Shown one piece after another: positions 62,976 through 64,000 of a DNA stretch of 64,000 bases (position 1 is the first letter of the stretch; every line of letters begins with the position of its first letter). This DNA comes from an uncultured Collinsella sp. (GTDB lineage: Bacteria; Actinomycetota; Coriobacteriia; Coriobacteriales; Coriobacteriaceae), in the NCBI GenBank assembly GCA_934647195.1, contig CAKUFD010000009.1:48280-112279 (forward strand). Reading direction: 5' to 3'. The notes under the pieces are model-generated. The model saw nothing but the letters and a program-made list of their open reading frames with translations, was not told the origin of the DNA and did no database searches. Position numbers and translations under genes: made by a program.

Positions 62976-63653
62976 ATGCAGCGTGCAAAGCAGATCTCGG
63001 AATCAATCGAGCTCGGAGCGATTTTAGCGCTTGCCGGCGGCTTTATGGACGCCTATTCCTATATCGGCCGCGGGGGCGTATTCGCAAACGCTCAGACCGG
63101 CAATATCCTTTTGGTGGGCATCCATCTTTCCCTTGGCGAGTATTCTCAGGCGGCTCGCTTTCTGTTTCCCGTTCTTTCCTTTGCATTGGGCATCATGCTT
63201 TCCGATTTGATTCACGAGCGCTTTTCGAGCCTATTCCACTGGCGTCAGGTGACGGTGCTTCTTGAGGCACTCATTCTTTTTGCCGTGAGCTTCGTTGACG
63301 CGGATCTTAACCTGCTTGCAAACTGCCTCACTTCGTTTGCGTGCGGCATGCAGGTCGAGTCGTTTCGTAAGATTCACGGCAAGGGTATCGCGACTACCAT
63401 GTGCATCGGCAATCTGCGTTCTGCCTTGCAAAACGTCGACGACTACATCATCACGCACAACAAGGGTTTCCTGGAAAACGGCCTGCTGTATTTTGGGGTC
63501 ATCCTGTGTTTTGTGATGGGCGCTGTGCTGGGAAATTGGTGTATCGAGCGCCTGGGCCTGCACGCGATTGTCGTTGCTGCCGCCTTGCTGGCGGTCGCTT
63601 TCGCCATCATGTTTATCGATCGCGAGCATCCGCATGCAAAGGCGGGAAAGTAG
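62976..63653 (+). CDS. YoaK/DUF1275 family membrane protein
   Basis: This 225-residue protein has about six membrane helices. The family signature GGFMDAYSYIGRGGVFANAQTGNILL is at residues 20-45. The later GIATTMCIGNLRSALQNVDDYI block is also characteristic. The family's function is unestablished. ATG 62976 has GGGGGA upstream; an in-frame GTG-type start at 62958 lies too close to it. Confidence 0.88.
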   Translation: MQRAKQISESIELGAILALAGGFMDAYSYIGRGGVFANAQTGNILLVGIHLSLGEYSQAARFLFPVLSFALGIMLSDLIHERFSSLFHWRQVTVLLEALILFAVSFVDADLNLLANCLTSFACGMQVESFRKIHGKGIATTMCIGNLRSALQNVDDYIITHNKGFLENGLLYFGVILCFVMGAVLGNWCIERLGLHAIVVAAALLAVAFAIMFIDREHPHAKAGK

Positions 63654-63936
63654 CTCTTTAGGTTGGTGAAATATGACGGCTGTGTGTACACGCATTTCTC
63701 GAGCCGCCGTTGGGTGACATTCCTATATACGAACCAATTGCCCAAAACCCGAACGGCTCCCTTTTTAGTCCTTTTGCCTGCGGAAACATCTTTTTGTTGC
63801 TGTCCATTATGCGAGAAGGCCAAAACCGGTCACCCAAGGTTGCGCTTGATTATTTGACCATGCGGGTATATTGAGTCCCGTTAGGGGATAGCGCATCTTT
63901 CGCGCCATCCACATTGAGGAGCCAGGAGGCACATTT

Positions 63937-64000
63937 ATGGCTAACCGTTTCGTTCTCAACACCATCAGCTACCACGGCAAGGGCGCCATCGAGGAGATCC
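63937..64000 (+). CDS. Iron-containing alcohol dehydrogenase, probably lactaldehyde reductase (start only)
   Basis: Only the first 21 residues lie in the window (MANRFVLNTISYHGKGAIEE...). They match the start of lactaldehyde reductase FucO-type enzymes (MANRM-LN...GRGA), which reduce lactaldehyde to 1,2-propanediol in fucose and rhamnose breakdown. The ATG follows GCCAGGAGGC. The 283-bp gap before it holds an AT-rich promoter-like stretch (TTGATT near 63846 and TATTGA after it) and no gene. Confidence 0.6.
   Translation, partial: MANRFVLNTISYHGKGAIEEI

Overview
The window is a gene-dense, roughly 60% GC bacterial chromosome segment. The gene set (FtsX end, RNase R, SmpB, rubredoxin, glutamate synthase, ATP-type PEP carboxykinase, L-lactate permease, lactaldehyde-reductase-like dehydrogenase) and its style suggest an anaerobic Coriobacteriia actinobacterium, most likely Collinsella. 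This is inferred from gene content; no rRNA or tRNA lies in the window to confirm it.

Layout. 1-4.3 kb: end of ftsX, rnr, a TPR-like protein, smpB, rubredoxin. 4.5-10.7 kb: gltB-gltD. 11.0-13.3 kb (minus): serC-serA. 13.7-33.4 kb: a complete but rearranged BREX type 1 phage-defence locus, in the order brxA, brxB, brxC, pglX N-terminal part, an insert of unknown genes, pglX C-terminal part, an antisense RelE/ParE-type toxin-antitoxin pair, pglZ, brxL and a 438-residue unknown protein. 33.7-35.3 kb: a DUF3990/XRE toxin-antitoxin-like pair and a small protein. 35.4-45.2 kb: cation/proton antiporter, metallophosphatase, polysaccharide-flippase-like protein, lactate permease, pckA, MarR regulator, DegV protein, flavin reductase. 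45.3-49.8 kb: YgbA-like protein and a CydDC-like ABC exporter, flanked by two pairs of 69-bp hairpin repeats. 49.8-57.2 kb: HAD hydrolase, Fur/PerR regulator, acylphosphatase, Gfo/Idh oxidoreductase, rnhA, dnaE. 57.3-64 kb: macro-domain protein, VWA protein, RHH antitoxin-like protein coupled to a CPBP protease, YgiQ radical SAM protein, DUF1275 membrane protein, start of an iron alcohol dehydrogenase.

The BREX locus is the centre of interest. (1) A 10-G tract lies between the well-placed brxA start (13732) and the brxA body. With 10 Gs the frame is broken, with 9 it is restored, as expected of a slipped-strand phase switch. (2) The methyltransferase pglX is in two open frames, 845 and 322 residues, separated by about 4 kb; together they equal one normal PglX. 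(3) Inside the insert is a decayed second copy of the pglX N-terminal part, collinear with the live copy in four segments and ending at the same point. (4) A leader of about 70 bp recurs upstream of brxA, of an insert gene and of the pglX C-terminal part. Together this looks like the remains of a shuffling or duplication system at the specificity gene, with a possible ON/OFF switch at the first gene.

Metabolically the rest is housekeeping: nitrogen assimilation (gltBD), serine synthesis (serC-serA), lactate uptake, PEP/oxaloacetate exchange, DNA replication and RNA quality control. Gene names rest on recognition of motifs and family features by eye; no database search was run.
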